Shown: positions 35,872 through 45,476 of the stretch, piece after piece
Layout of the letters: every line of letters begins with the position of its first letter
Numbering within the stretch: the stretch's first letter is position 1
From: Caldilineaceae bacterium
GTDB lineage: Bacteria > Chloroflexota > Anaerolineae > Caldilineales > Caldilineaceae
Reading direction: 5' to 3'
Length of the DNA stretch: 64,000 nucleotides
NCBI GenBank assembly: GCA_022842065.1
Contig: JALHQH010000033.1
Location: forward strand, 62,001 to 126,000
The notes under the pieces: model-generated
Database searches by the model: none
Told to the model about the DNA's origin: nothing
What the model saw: only the letters and a program-made list of their open reading frames with translations
Position numbers and translations under genes: made by a program

Positions 35872-36192
35872 TTACTCAATGCCTTTCACCAACTTCACTT
35901 CTTGCTGCTTTTCTTGCTGCTTGAAGTGTTTGCTGCGGGTCCGATAGATGGGTTCAATCAAATCGAGGTCCACTTCTCTACTAACTGGCCAAGCCCGTCG
36001 CGCATTGAGCACAATGGCACCATGGATAACGGCTTGCCCTTGCTGCCGCAGCCATGCGCTGCGCGTCAACACTGCTTGTGTTTGTACGCGTACTGCCAAA
36101 CGATCAGGCGCGAGCTGGCGCAGGCCAACCCTTGTCTGCTGGGCAGCGATCAGACCGTTGGCGAGTAGCGTACAAGCGGCAGGTGATTTCAT
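35872..36192 (-). CDS. Small basic protein of unknown function upstream of the GT4 gene
   Basis: A 106-residue basic protein starting MKSPAACTLLANGLIAAQQT, ending with a charged KQQEKQQEVKLVKGIE tail. I do not recognise it. It is followed 13 bases later by the glycosyltransferase start, whose Shine-Dalgarno overlaps its stop, so it looks co-translated. Upstream, TTTTTG and TACAAT with an 18-bp spacer give a possible promoter. If real, it would head the polysaccharide operon. Codon usage looks comparable to its neighbours. It could also be spurious. Confidence 0.45.
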   Translation of the reverse strand: MKSPAACTLLANGLIAAQQTRVGLRQLAPDRLAVRVQTQAVLTRSAWLRQQGQAVIHGAIVLNARRAWPVSREVDLDLIEPIYRTRSKHFKQQEKQQEVKLVKGIE

Positions 36193-36344
36193 ACGGGCTA
36201 TTGTAGTGCAAGTGTGACAATGACAAAAATTTGACAAGCTGCCTATGAACTTTGTTCGAGCCTTTATGTCGCCCGGTGCTGGTACAAAGTCGCAAAGCCG
36301 CACTGTTGCAACGTCTCGCCGGCGCCTGCTGACCGCATTCGTGC

Positions 36345-36932
36345 TTAGGCTGTCTTGCCATCCACGCCCAGATCACCGGCAATGCCTTTCATCGCTTCGA
36401 GCACCCGTTCGACATGTTCATCGAAGGGGACACCCAGCGCTTCGATAAAGTGCATGTTCTCGGTGCGGTCGATGGCTGCGGTGAAGGCTTTGTCTTTCCA
36501 CTTCTTTTTAACAGATTTCAGCTCGACATTGCGCAGATCGCGATCAGGGCGGACATAGGCACTGGCTTGGATCAACCCAGTTAACTCATCGCAGGCCAAC
36601 AGTGTCTTATCCAGCAGCGATTCACTGGGGACACCCAAGAAGGTGGCATGGGCCTCAACCGCATGGATCAGCGCTTGGGGATAGTTACGTTCGCGAAAGA
36701 GGCGCAACTCGGTGCGCGGATGGCCATTTTCCAGGTCATCCATATTTGAATGGCGCTCGTAATCCAGGTCATGCAAGAGCCCGGTGATGCCCCACAACTC
36801 TTCATCTTCCTGAAAATGGCGGGCATAGGCCCGCAGCGCGGCTTCCACTGCCAACATGTGGCGGCGCAAACTTTCCGATTCCACCCATTCACAGAGCAGG
36901 GTGTAGGCTTCTGCGCGAGAAGGCAAAGACAT
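36345..36932 (-). CDS. HD domain phosphohydrolase-like protein
   Basis: A 195-residue HD-superfamily protein. The metal ligands are seen as RRHMLAVE (His25), LLHDLDYERH (HD at 54-55) and VEAHATFLG, the pattern of HDIG-type metal-dependent phosphohydrolases, with the acidic ligand in ACDELTGL. Relatives hydrolyse nucleotides or phosphoesters; the substrate cannot be read from sequence. It is monocistronic, separated from groL by a cluster of hairpins, and lies about 150 bases from the polysaccharide operon start. Confidence 0.85.
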   Translation of the reverse strand: MSLPSRAEAYTLLCEWVESESLRRHMLAVEAALRAYARHFQEDEELWGITGLLHDLDYERHSNMDDLENGHPRTELRLFRERNYPQALIHAVEAHATFLGVPSESLLDKTLLACDELTGLIQASAYVRPDRDLRNVELKSVKKKWKDKAFTAAIDRTENMHFIEALGVPFDEHVERVLEAMKGIAGDLGVDGKTA

Positions 36933-36980
36933 GAAGAAACCTTTCTAATGGTTAATGGAGAATTGAAAATGGTTACGGTT

Positions 36981-37046
36981 AGGTGACAGTCACTGGCCAC
37001 ATAAATTTGGTCCTGCGAAAGTGTTGATGGCCAGTGACTGTCACCT
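36981..37046. repeat. 19-bp perfect inverted repeat downstream of groL
   Basis: Arms 36981-36999 and 37028-37046 are perfectly complementary (AGGTGACAGTCACTGGCCA and its complement) around a 28-nt loop. Arm and loop lengths resemble the GTCGCACTG hairpin at 27821, although the sequence differs. It sits between the HD gene start and groL terminator. Confidence 0.7.
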
Positions 37047-37063
37047 GATGCTCGTATAACAAA

Positions 37064-37095
37064 AATAGGAGCGGCTCCGCGGAGCCGCTCCTATT
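37064..37095 (-). terminator. groESL Rho-independent terminator
   Basis: A 32-bp perfect palindrome (AATAGGAGCGGCTCC and complement around GC), followed on the minus strand by TTTGTT. It lies about 35 bases after the groL stop codon. Confidence 0.85.
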
Positions 37096-37130
37096 CTACA
37101 AACATTTGCCCAAATGAGCAATGTTTGGAT

Positions 37131-38774
37131 TTACATCATGCCGCCCATGCCGCCCATGCCGCCGTCGCCGCCGGCTGGGGCCTTCTCGGGTTCGGGGATG
37201 TCTGTCACCAAGGCACTGGTGGTCAGAATCATCGCCGCGATCGAGCAGGCATTTTCGACTGCGCTGCGCGTAACTTTCACGGGGTCAATAATGCCGGCTT
37301 CGAGCATGTCAACATAGCCGTTACCAAGCACATCGTAACCGGTGGTCTTCTTGCCTTCGCCGTGCAGACCGCGGACCTTTTCGATCACAACGGGGCCGTC
37401 AAGGCCGGCGTTCTGGGCAATCATGCGCATTGGTTCTTCCAGGGCGCGGCGCAGAATGCGCACGCCGGTGGCGGAATCACCTTCGAGCTTGATGCTGTCC
37501 AGGGCCGGGATGGCATTGATCAACGCCACACCACCGCCAGGGACGATGCCCTCTTCGACGGCGGCACGGGTCGCGCTCAAGGCATCTTCGACGCGGTGCT
37601 TCTTTTCCTTCAGTTCGGTCTCGGTGGCAGCACCGACGCGGATGATGGCCACACCGCCGGCCAACTTGGCCAGACGTTCTTGCAGCTTCTCGCGGTCGTA
37701 ATCACTGGTGCTGTTTTCGCTCTCGGCGCGAATCTCGCGGATGCGACCCTGAATGGCATCGCTGGCCCCAGCGCCGCCGACGATCGTGGTGTCGTCCTTG
37801 GTGCTGACAACCTTGTCACAGCGGCCCAGATCTTCGAGCATAACGCTGTCAAGTTTGCGGCCGATTTCTTCGGTGATGACCTGGCCACCGGTGAGGATGG
37901 CAATGTCACGCAGCATCGCCTTGCGGCGGTCGCCAAAGCCAGGGGCTTTGATCGCGAGCACGTTGATCATGCCGCGCAGTTTGTTGAGCACGAGGGTGGC
38001 CAAGGCTTCACCGTCGACATCTTCGGCGATGATGACCATTTCGCGCTTGCCAATCTGAACCAGCTTCTCCAACACAGGCACGATGTCCTGGGCGCTGCTG
38101 ATCTTCTTGTCGGTGATCAGAATATAGGGATCATCGATAGAAGCTTCCATGCGCTCGGAGTTGGTGACGAAATAGGGGCTCAGGTAGCCGCGATCAAGCT
38201 GCATCCCTTCGACATATTCGGTCTCAAATTCCAGGCCGCGGCTCTCTTCGACGGTGATGACGCCATCTTTGCCAACGCGGTCCATGACTTCGGCAATCAG
38301 ATCACCGATGTGCTTGTCCGCGGCGGAGATGGTGGCAACCTGCGAAATGCCGGCTTTGCCGGAGACTGGGGTGGCCATTTCTTTCAGCGCCTTGACGATC
38401 GCATCGCGACCGGCTTCAATGCCCCACTTGATCTGCATGGGGTTGGCACCGGCGGTCACATTCTTCAGACCTTCGTTGACGATGGCCTGGGCGAGCACCG
38501 TGGCGGTCGTGGTGCCGTCACCGGCCACATCGTTGGTCTTGGTGGCCGCTTCTTTGAGCAGTTGGGCACCCATGTTTTCGAAGGGGTTGGCCAACTCAAT
38601 TTCCTTAGCGACGGTCACACCATCATGGGTGACGGTCGGGCTGCCCCATTTTTTGTCGAGGGCAACGTTGCGGCCCTTTGGCCCGAGGGTGGTCTTTACT
38701 GCATTCGCTAACGCATCAACACCGGCTTGCAGGTGTTTGCGCGCAGCATCTTCGAAGACGATTTGCTTTGCCAT
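37131..38774 (-). CDS. groL: Chaperonin GroEL (60 kDa)
   Basis: A 547-residue chaperonin with all family landmarks: [47 protein letters not shown] (ATP-site Asp in GDGTTT), [19 protein letters not shown], and a flexible Gly-Met tail ending [10 protein letters not shown]. It assembles as a double ring and folds client proteins with GroES, encoded 152 bases upstream. It is controlled through the operators upstream of groS. The opposite strand holds a long open frame (37125-38711) that is an artefact of codon bias. Confidence 0.98.
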   Translation of the reverse strand: MAKQIVFEDAARKHLQAGVDALANAVKTTLGPKGRNVALDKKWGSPTVTHDGVTVAKEIELANPFENMGAQLLKEAATKTNDVAGDGTTTATVLAQAIVNEGLKNVTAGANPMQIKWGIEAGRDAIVKALKEMATPVSGKAGISQVATISAADKHIGDLIAEVMDRVGKDGVITVEESRGLEFETEYVEGMQLDRGYLSPYFVTNSERMEASIDDPYILITDKKISSAQDIVPVLEKLVQIGKREMVIIAEDVDGEALATLVLNKLRGMINVLAIKAPGFGDRRKAMLRDIAILTGGQVITEEIGRKLDSVMLEDLGRCDKVVSTKDDTTIVGGAGASDAIQGRIREIRAESENSTSDYDREKLQERLAKLAGGVAIIRVGAATETELKEKKHRVEDALSATRAAVEEGIVPGGGVALINAIPALDSIKLEGDSATGVRILRRALEEPMRMIAQNAGLDGPVVIEKVRGLHGEGKKTTGYDVLGNGYVDMLEAGIIDPVKVTRSAVENACSIAAMILTTSALVTDIPEPEKAPAGGDGGMGGMGGMM

Positions 38775-38926
38775 TTCTTTTCGCTCCTTGAAAAATTAGG
38801 GGGGAGTTACTGGACTTGCCATGCGCTTTGTCTGAAAACGGGCGCTGCTTTCACTACAAGAACAACAATAGTCAAGCGTACTCTTTTCACAACAACCGCA
38901 ATTTGCGTATGTCAGCGCGCAGAGAA

Positions 38927-39217
38927 TTATTTCTCTACGATTGCCAACACATCGGTTTCCTTGAGAATCAGGTATTCGGCGCCATTCAATTTAATGGTGG
39001 TACCAGAGTACTTGGCATAGAGCACGGTGTCATCGACGTTAACGTCCATGGCCACGCGTTCGCCAGTTTCTTTGCGGGCACCGGGGCCGGCGGCGATCAC
39101 TTTACCCTGTTGGGGCTTTTCTTTGGCGGTTTCGGGCAGAAAGATACCGGATGTGGTCTGTTCTTCCTGTTCCAGTGGCTTAATCACCAAGCGATCGCCA
39201 AGCGGTTTCAGATTCAT
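38927..39217 (-). CDS. groS: Co-chaperonin GroES (10 kDa)
   Basis: A 96-residue co-chaperonin: [44 protein letters not shown] and [19 protein letters not shown]. The mobile loop ([11 protein letters not shown]) that contacts GroEL is intact. The start is set by GGGAGG about seven bases upstream. It is first in the groS-groL operon and lies about 180 bases downstream of a perfect CIRCE element. Confidence 0.97.
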   Translation of the reverse strand: MNLKPLGDRLVIKPLEQEEQTTSGIFLPETAKEKPQQGKVIAAGPGARKETGERVAMDVNVDDTVLYAKYSGTTIKLNGAEYLILKETDVLAIVEK

Positions 39218-39340
39218 AGTTTGACCTCCCTAGCTTGAAGCATATTGAGTCATGTTGTATAATTTACAAACAAAACGGAGTACGATTTGAATTTTTGGGT
39301 TGCCTACCATCCAAAACTTTAGCATCCCAAACTTTAGCAC

Positions 39341-39367
39341 TTAGCACTCTACTGCACACTCTGCTAA
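39341..39367 (-). promoter_or_regulatory. Degenerate second CIRCE-like operator
   Basis: TTAGCACTC, a 9-bp spacer, then CTCTGCTAA (6 of 9 matches to GAGTGCTAA). It lies 25 bp from the perfect CIRCE and closer to groS. The left half-site is exact. It may act as an auxiliary HrcA site. Confidence 0.5.
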
Positions 39368-39392
39368 AACACTCTATAAAAACCCTGTTAAA

Positions 39393-39419
39393 TTAGCACT
39401 CTGCCATCGAGAGTGCTAA
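39393..39419 (-). promoter_or_regulatory. CIRCE operator (HrcA binding site) of groESL
   Basis: A perfect TTAGCACTC-N9-GAGTGCTAA inverted repeat. This element is the binding site of the HrcA repressor, which is released on heat shock. It lies about 180 bases upstream of groS. No hrcA gene is in the window. Confidence 0.93.
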
Positions 39420-39521
39420 TGTGGTAAATAATACCCTACTTGCAAAGTCTGTGCAAATTTTGGATTTGTGCTGATGCGCTTAATTTTGGCGCTTTTATGC
39501 TAATTTAGCGCAAGTGATCTG

Positions 39522-41705
39522 TTAGAGTTTTGTTTGCTTTAAATACTCAATCATCTCCGCTTCTTCTTCCATGTACTCTTCAAGCTGAAAGGCCGCATAG
39601 AGGTCACGGCTCTGTTCAAAATAACTTACTGCGCGCGCTTGGTCGCCTTGTTCCAGCGCGACATGGCCCAGATTGTGCAGCGTCGCCGCCATATCGGTCC
39701 AAACCCCGCGCTTGGCGCCCAGGGCCAAATCGAGCTCGTACCAGGAAAGCGCTTGGGCCAAATCGGCACGGGCATAACAGGCCGAACCAAGGTTGTTGTA
39801 GCAAGTGCTAATGCCAATGAGATCGTCAATGCGTTGGAAGATATTGAGCGCATAGGTATACGCGTTGATCGCCTCTTCATAGCGCTCCATATTTTCCATG
39901 GCCAGCCCCATATTATTGTAGGCGCTGGCGGCAATCCGTTCTTCATCCAGACGCAGGGCAATCCGCAACGCTTTCCGATGTTCTTGTAGGGCCCGCTCGG
40001 GATTGTTAAGCCCATAGAAGGCGCTGCCCAGGTTCATATACGCGGTTGCCAACGCTTGTTGATCGCCTAGCTGGGCCACACAATCAAACGCGGCCCGAAA
40101 ATAGGTGAGGGCACGGCGCGCTTCGCTGAGGACCCGATAGGAAGTACCCAGATCGGTCAGCGCATAGGCCAGATCCATTAACTGATCGCGTTCATCAAAG
40201 ATCGTTTGCGCCTGCTCCAACCAGGGCACGGCCCCTTGGACATCACCGGTGAAGAAGCGCTGGCGGCCAATATTCATCAAGAGCCAGGCATAGTCGCTAA
40301 GATCAGTGAGGGCGATCGCGGCGACCGCACCCGCGGCCAACCAATTCTCAATCCCTGGCGGATGGCGCCAAAAGGCATAGTGGGCCAGCGCAACCGTGTA
40401 GTCACGCGTCATACGTAGATCATCACGCGCCGTTGGCTCATCGGCTGGGATGGGCAGCGGCTGTTTGGTGGTCCGCTGCGCCACCACTTGTTGATCGGCC
40501 AGCAGGGCCAGCGGCTCTTTGGCCCATAGCCGTTGGATTCGCTGAAAACACCAGTCGGCGCCGCGATAGATGTTCCCCCATTCGCTGTCAACTTCGTGCC
40601 ACCGTTCAATCGGTAGGGCGACATATTGCTGCGCATAGTGAAGATAGTAGCGGGCATGGTGGCGCTCCCACGCTTCGCCCAACATGATCGCATTTTGTTC
40701 CAGGTAGCCACGGATGAGGGGATGGAGCACCACGCGGCCGCGATAGAGATCATATTCAATTAAACCCCGCGCGGTGAGCGCCGCCAACGTCGTTTGTAGC
40801 TCATCGGCGCTGCCCAGATCGGCCCAGAAGAGTTGTTCCAGCGCCGTAAAGGAGGCCCCGCCGGCGGCACTCACGAGCCGCTCCAACAGGGGCCCAACCT
40901 GGGGCTGAAAGACGGCAAAATTTTCCACGGCAAAGGCGACGAGCGCCTCAACCCGCACCGCGGCTTCGGCATCGGTACTATTTTGGAGTAACCCGGCCAA
41001 TTCCTCGACGCTAAAGTCGAGCAGCAAGCCGAGCAGCAGGCGCAAGCCCAGTGGCCGGCCCCGACTCAGGCGAAAGAGGGTATCGACATGGGCCAGCGCG
41101 GTGGTCTTGACGGTGGCCGGTGCCCGTTTTTCGATAAATTCGGGCAGGTCGGCGCGGGCTAGACCATCCAGGTGGATATGTTGGAACTGGACGAGTTCGG
41201 CGATCTGCGGGCTGAAGTTGCGGTCGATCAGCAGAATGCGTGAGGCCCCGTTGGCTTCATGCAGATGGCCAATGATATTGACCAGTGTATTCAGTTCGTC
41301 TGCGGTCGCCCCGGCCAGCTTGTCAATGATCAACAGGCGGCGGCGGCGATAAAGCTGTTCCAGAATGCTGATCCCCCAGCGATCCTCACTGGACCGGGTT
41401 AATTCTGTACCAAAGACACTATCCATGGTGCGGGCAATATCATAGAGGCGAAAGCGATTCGCCCCGGCCGCACTCACGCGGACGATCCCATCACTGAAAT
41501 GATGAAAATGATTCCAGGCCACGGCGGTGGCCAGGGTACTTTTGCCATTGCCCTGTTCCCCGCTAATCGCAATGGCCGGCAGGTCATCGCCGCCGATGAG
41601 CCATTCGTGCAGCGTCAGCAGGGCGTCGCGGCTGCCGCTAAACCCTTCCAGGCGATAGAGGCCGAGATTATGCCGTGTAGCTGAAGGTGAAGGTAGTTCT
41701 TGCAT
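39522..41705 (-). CDS. STAND-type NTPase with TPR repeats
   Basis: A 727-residue protein. An N-terminal P-loop ATPase has Walker A GEQGNGKST (49-57), Walker B LLIIDKL (124-130; without the second acidic residue usual in NB-ARC proteins) and an NB-ARC-like LSRGRPLGLRLLLGL helical region. A winged-helix-like module (LTARGLIEYDLYRGRVVLHPLIRGYL) is followed from about residue 480 by six or more TPRs (ALTDLGTSYRVLSEAR, AYMNLGSAFYGLNNPERAL, CYNNLGSACYARADL). This is the plan of STAND regulators of signalling or programmed responses. No effector domain is evident, so it may be a transcriptional or adaptor regulator. Confidence 0.85.
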   Translation of the reverse strand: MQELPSPSATRHNLGLYRLEGFSGSRDALLTLHEWLIGGDDLPAIAISGEQGNGKSTLATAVAWNHFHHFSDGIVRVSAAGANRFRLYDIARTMDSVFGTELTRSSEDRWGISILEQLYRRRRLLIIDKLAGATADELNTLVNIIGHLHEANGASRILLIDRNFSPQIAELVQFQHIHLDGLARADLPEFIEKRAPATVKTTALAHVDTLFRLSRGRPLGLRLLLGLLLDFSVEELAGLLQNSTDAEAAVRVEALVAFAVENFAVFQPQVGPLLERLVSAAGGASFTALEQLFWADLGSADELQTTLAALTARGLIEYDLYRGRVVLHPLIRGYLEQNAIMLGEAWERHHARYYLHYAQQYVALPIERWHEVDSEWGNIYRGADWCFQRIQRLWAKEPLALLADQQVVAQRTTKQPLPIPADEPTARDDLRMTRDYTVALAHYAFWRHPPGIENWLAAGAVAAIALTDLSDYAWLLMNIGRQRFFTGDVQGAVPWLEQAQTIFDERDQLMDLAYALTDLGTSYRVLSEARRALTYFRAAFDCVAQLGDQQALATAYMNLGSAFYGLNNPERALQEHRKALRIALRLDEERIAASAYNNMGLAMENMERYEEAINAYTYALNIFQRIDDLIGISTCYNNLGSACYARADLAQALSWYELDLALGAKRGVWTDMAATLHNLGHVALEQGDQARAVSYFEQSRDLYAAFQLEEYMEEEAEMIEYLKQTKL

Positions 41706-41745
41706 AGGTTGGTTTAGATTCGGGTAGACAGGGCGGAGGTAGAGT

Positions 41746-41853
41746 GGTAGAAGGGTAAATCAGTAAATCAGGAAATCGGTAGTGTCACGAACAATGAATG
41801 ACATTACCGATTTACCGATTTACCAACTTACTGATTTACTGATCTACCTACCC
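41746..41853. repeat. GTAAATC-type inverted repeat, copy 2
   Basis: A 108-bp run of degenerate GTAAATCA/GGAAATCGG units facing their complements (TACCGATTT, TTTACTGATTT). The outer halves pair through ATCAGTAAATCA blocks and the centre is GTGTCACGAACAATGAATGACAT-like. It lies between the STAND gene start and the end of the small Rossmann-like gene. Its unit is shared with copies 1 and 3. Confidence 0.7.
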
Positions 41854-41854
41854 C

Positions 41855-42187
41855 CTAATCAAGAATAAGACAAGGAAATTCGCTGGCGCGTGCGATTTCG
41901 CCGAGCATAGCTTCGGAAAAGGCGCTGCCGCCGCTGACGCGGCCCATACTGCGTTGGAGCGCGCTGCTGTCGATTAAGATCAGATCCGGCCGGATGCGCC
42001 GTGCGCTCTGATTGATGTTGACCGAGGTAATGCGCTCCACATGATCAACTTGCGCGATAATCCCTTCAACGACCGCTTTGGGCCGTTCTTGGGGATCGCT
42101 GACAATAAGCTCGACCTGTTTGTTTTTCTGGAGCTGAATCAACGCTTCACTGCCGCGCTCATCGGCCCCAATTAGCCAGACCCGCAT
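41855..42187 (-). CDS. Small Rossmann-like protein of unknown function
   Basis: A 110-residue protein starting MRVWLIGADERGSEALIQLQ at 42187, chosen because AGAGGGGG precedes it; the frame opens 39 bases earlier. The opening beta-strand/helix (VWLIGADERGSEAL) resembles a TrkA-N-like or CoA-binding Rossmann strand, but the GxGxxG glycines are only partly kept, so cofactor binding is uncertain. The rest (PDLILIDSSALQR, EIARASEFPCLILD) suggests alternating alpha/beta. It is preceded by the DASS transporter gene and followed by the inverted repeat, on the same strand as the STAND gene. Confidence 0.65.
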   Translation of the reverse strand: MRVWLIGADERGSEALIQLQKNKQVELIVSDPQERPKAVVEGIIAQVDHVERITSVNINQSARRIRPDLILIDSSALQRSMGRVSGGSAFSEAMLGEIARASEFPCLILD

Positions 42188-42300
42188 GGTTCCCCCTCTT
42201 TCTAATGTATCCGCAGTAGACTGCAACTGTGCGTGTCATGGTGGGTGACCTGCCGCCAGTCACGGACTAGCTAAGCACAGTGCGCTGCGATCCACTGGTA

Positions 42301-43947
42301 CTAGATCAACTGAAACAGACTCAACAGGTAAAAGAAGATCAGAATCACCACTGCCGAAGGGATGCCAACAATGACGCCAGCGCGGATCATCTCCTTGCTT
42401 TCCACCGCACCGGTAATCGCGACCAGCGTCATGCGCGCACTGGCACTCGGCAACATATAGGCAATGGCCAGCACAAAGATCGTCGGCAACAGCAGGCGCG
42501 TCGGTGCGATTCCGCTGGCTTGACCCAACGTAATGAGCAGTGGGGCCAGAATTGCTCCCAAGGTAACATTGTTCATAAACTGGGTCAAGATAAAGCCCAA
42601 GACAATTAGAATGGTTAGAATTGTTATATAGGGCAACCCTTCGAGCAGGGGGGCCAGGATGCTGGCGAACCAGGCGTTCGCCGCGGTCTTGTTCAGCGCC
42701 TCACCGAGCGTCAGGCCGGCTCCAATCACAAAGAAGACACCCCAGTTAACCCCTTTGAGATCATTCCAATCGACAATCTCTTCCACCGAGAGCAACGCCA
42801 CCGCCCCAATGGCGACCACGGCACTACTGAGCAGGGTTGCGGGCAATTGGAGCCAACCTTCGATGGTGGAGCCGGCAATCCACAACGTAACTGAGCCGGC
42901 CAGCACGATTAGAATCTCCCGCTCCGACCCACTCAGGCCGCCTGATCGTTCCAACTCTTCCCGTACCGGTTCGGTGTCGATCACCACGGCTGGCACGGGA
43001 ATCGCGCGTAAAAGCAGAAACCAGCTTAACGGCAGCAGAATTAACACCAAGGGCAGCCCATAGACCATCCAATCTAAAAAGCCAAAACCACCGGCCATAC
43101 TTTGGTCGAGCAGCCCACTGGCAATTGCATTTTCGCCGCTGCCCATCATGGTTGCAATCGCGCCAATGCTGGAGCTGTAAGCAATACAGAGCACGAGAAT
43201 ACAGAGCGCCCGTTGCGCATCCTCGGGCCGTTGCACCCGCTGGGCAATCGTAATGGCCACCGGGATCAACACCGCGGTCGTCGCCGTATTTAACACCCAC
43301 ATGCTCAGCAGCCCTGTGACCAGCATTAGCCCAAAGACGAGCCGCCGAAAGTTGCCGCCGCTGCGGAGGATTGCATAGAGTGCCAGCCGGCGGGTCAAGC
43401 CATGTTTACGCAGCGCCTCGGCCAGGAAGAGACTGCCCAGAATCAGAAAGAGGACAGGATTGCCAAAGGGGCTAAACGCGCCGGCGGCCGTGTCAATGTT
43501 GAGCGCAATCTGCGCCACCGGTACCATCAGCGCGGCGATGGGGAGCGGTGCTGGTTCCAGGGCCAGAATGGCCCCGGTAAAGACAAAGAGCGCTAGCGCC
43601 CGATGACCTTCCAGCGAGAGCCCTTCTGGCGTGGGCAGCAGCAGTACCCCCACGGTCAAGGCCAAAACATAGAGCATGCGGCGCAAGTCAAAGACTTTAC
43701 GGACGCCGGCCTGGAACGGCTGTTGCAAGACGGCCAGCGGTGTAATCCGCCGTTGGAGCCGCCGTTTGCTGGTGGTGGTCAGGGGCGCGGCCGCGCGCTC
43801 AGTTGGCCGTCGTTCCCCTTCTTCACGCGTGGTCGCGGTCGCAGGCGTTGGCGGCGGTTTAAGCCGTCGCGCTTTATGTTTGTCCGGCAGCGACCAGGTT
43901 GGTGCTGGCGGCAGCTCCGATTTCAGGCGATTGCGTTTTAGGGACAT
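42301..43947 (-). CDS. DASS/SLC13 family sodium-coupled anion transporter
   Basis: A 548-residue transporter with a basic, Arg/Lys-rich N-terminus (1-80) and about eleven membrane spans. SLC13/DASS landmarks are present: WVLNTATTAVLIPVA (the SNT-like substrate/Na+ motif, here LNT), GSGENAIASGLLD (a second motif), and GVFFVIGAGLTLGEALNK. Relatives import dicarboxylates or sulfate with sodium across the inner membrane. The N-terminal extension is unusual and may be cytosolic. It is followed on the minus strand by the small Rossmann-like gene. Confidence 0.87.
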   Translation of the reverse strand: MSLKRNRLKSELPPAPTWSLPDKHKARRLKPPPTPATATTREEGERRPTERAAAPLTTTSKRRLQRRITPLAVLQQPFQAGVRKVFDLRRMLYVLALTVGVLLLPTPEGLSLEGHRALALFVFTGAILALEPAPLPIAALMVPVAQIALNIDTAAGAFSPFGNPVLFLILGSLFLAEALRKHGLTRRLALYAILRSGGNFRRLVFGLMLVTGLLSMWVLNTATTAVLIPVAITIAQRVQRPEDAQRALCILVLCIAYSSSIGAIATMMGSGENAIASGLLDQSMAGGFGFLDWMVYGLPLVLILLPLSWFLLLRAIPVPAVVIDTEPVREELERSGGLSGSEREILIVLAGSVTLWIAGSTIEGWLQLPATLLSSAVVAIGAVALLSVEEIVDWNDLKGVNWGVFFVIGAGLTLGEALNKTAANAWFASILAPLLEGLPYITILTILIVLGFILTQFMNNVTLGAILAPLLITLGQASGIAPTRLLLPTIFVLAIAYMLPSASARMTLVAITGAVESKEMIRAGVIVGIPSAVVILIFFYLLSLFQLI

Positions 43948-44048
43948 AGGGCGTCATGATCTGCTTTTGCCGTCATGGTCAGCCGGCCAAAAGCGCTAGC
44001 GATAGGGTGAAGGCGCGGGGTGCGGCCACGGTACAACTGGTAAATTCT

Positions 44049-44171
44049 ACCCCCTCCCAACCTCCCCCAGCCTGGGGGAGGAGCCGTGACTCCGCTAGCG
44101 GCGTGGCGGTTCCCTCCCCAAGCTGAGGAGCGCGCCTGGAAGGCAACCGCTTCTAGGCGCGGGAGGGGTTT
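44049..44171. repeat. Pyrimidine/purine-rich inverted repeat element
   Basis: Outer ACCCCCTCCC pairs with GGGAGGGGTT, and an inner perfect hairpin CCTCCCCCAG / CTGGGGGAGG (44061-44081) lies inside. The 302-bp gap between the DASS gene start and the TPR gene end otherwise holds no gene. The base composition resembles the element at 33604-33783. Confidence 0.55.
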
Positions 44172-44249
44172 CCTACCTATCATTACTTATTTCACAGAAC
44201 ACTACGGTGACGTACAAGCTAACCGGCATCATCGCGTACACCGTGGTTG

Positions 44250-45401
44250 TTATTCTGTGGGCGTGGCCTCAACTGTGCCGCAAATGGCCAATGCATCTAA
44301 GGCTGCGCCATTGCCCGGCATAATTACCAGCGCCTGTTGGAGCCAAGGAATCGCCTTGTCACATTCGCGTGGATCTTTGTAAATGTAGGCTAGCCCCAGA
44401 ATATAAGCCTGTTCGAACCGCGGCGGGTCGGTGAGTAGCTGCAAGCCCTTTTCCAGATGCAGGGCGGCATCTTCAAAGTTGCGGCGGGCAAAAAGGGCCA
44501 GCCCGAGATGGATTTGGGCCGGCGCATACTGCTCATCCATTTCAACGGCCCGCCTTAATTCGCGCACTGCCTGCAAATGGTCGCCCTGGTTGTAAAGCCC
44601 TTCCCCCAGCGCATCCAGCGTAATCGGCGCTTCGTAGACCGCAACGGCCTGGCGATAGGTTTCCACGGCTTTCTCGAACTCGGCCAGGCCGACGCTATAT
44701 TGGCGACCGAGTTCGATGTAGAGATCAAAACGATAGGGCGCGACCGCCAGGGCCGCCTCGTAGGCTTTGACCGAGTTCTCATAGTCACCCCGCCGCTCGT
44801 AGTAGTAGGCGCGGTTGCGCAGCGCGGTCACATTCTCCGGCTCGGCGGTCAGGGCCTTCTCTAGATAGTTTTCCGCAATCGCCCAGTTGCCGACATCGGT
44901 GTAGATCTCAGCCAGCACCGCCAGCGCCGTGCCATTGTCCGGATCAAGATCGAGGGCATCAAAGGCATCAATCGCGGCATCATCATTTTCATCGTTCCAG
45001 TTGAGCGCACGGGCTCGGGCAACCAAGGCCCCGGCATGGTCCGGCGCCACACTGACTGCTCGTTGCGCCAATCGCAAGGCTTCTTTGGGATTGCGAAAGA
45101 TGATGTAGAGTTCGGCCCGTGCGATCAGCGGGTCGGGGTTTTGCGGTTCCAGCGTGCTCATCTGTTCATACGCGCGAAAGACATCGGCATAGCGACCACT
45201 GCGCAGCGCGCTATCCGCCGTTGCCTGGTAAAAGGGCGCGCTGCGGGTGGGGGTGGCCGTTGGCACCACTTCCTGCGGGACAAGCCAGGTTGGCTGCTCT
45301 TCATAAAGAATGACCCCCAGGAGCGCAAGCACAAGCAAGGGCCAAAAACGGCCCAAGCCCCGGTTGCGCCGCCGCGGGCGATAGGTGCGATCAAGATACA
45401 T
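44250..45401 (-). CDS. Membrane-anchored TPR protein
   Basis: A 383-residue protein. The N-terminal MYLDRTYRPRRRNRG is followed by one membrane helix (FWPLLVLALLGVILY, about 19-33). A Thr/Pro linker and then nine or more TPRs cover residues 60 to 370 (ALALNPDN-type helices such as AIENYLEKALTAEPENVTALRNRAYYYERRGDY are recognisable as motifs). The repeats would be exposed outside the membrane, if the positive-inside rule holds. Function unknown; it could scaffold a cell-envelope complex. It has no operon partner on the minus strand and is preceded by the tRNA-linked region. Confidence 0.82.
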   Translation of the reverse strand: MYLDRTYRPRRRNRGLGRFWPLLVLALLGVILYEEQPTWLVPQEVVPTATPTRSAPFYQATADSALRSGRYADVFRAYEQMSTLEPQNPDPLIARAELYIIFRNPKEALRLAQRAVSVAPDHAGALVARARALNWNDENDDAAIDAFDALDLDPDNGTALAVLAEIYTDVGNWAIAENYLEKALTAEPENVTALRNRAYYYERRGDYENSVKAYEAALAVAPYRFDLYIELGRQYSVGLAEFEKAVETYRQAVAVYEAPITLDALGEGLYNQGDHLQAVRELRRAVEMDEQYAPAQIHLGLALFARRNFEDAALHLEKGLQLLTDPPRFEQAYILGLAYIYKDPRECDKAIPWLQQALVIMPGNGAALDALAICGTVEATPTE

Positions 45402-45476
45402 GCGCTGATTATATCATTTGGCCGCCATTCGTCCGAAACAGGAGGGCGGAAGATGGGGGAATGGGGGAAGGGGGAA

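Noticed and set aside
37125..38711. A 528-codon open frame antisense to groL
   Set aside because: It is an out-of-frame shadow of the highly biased groL codons, has no family similarity and lies entirely inside groL.
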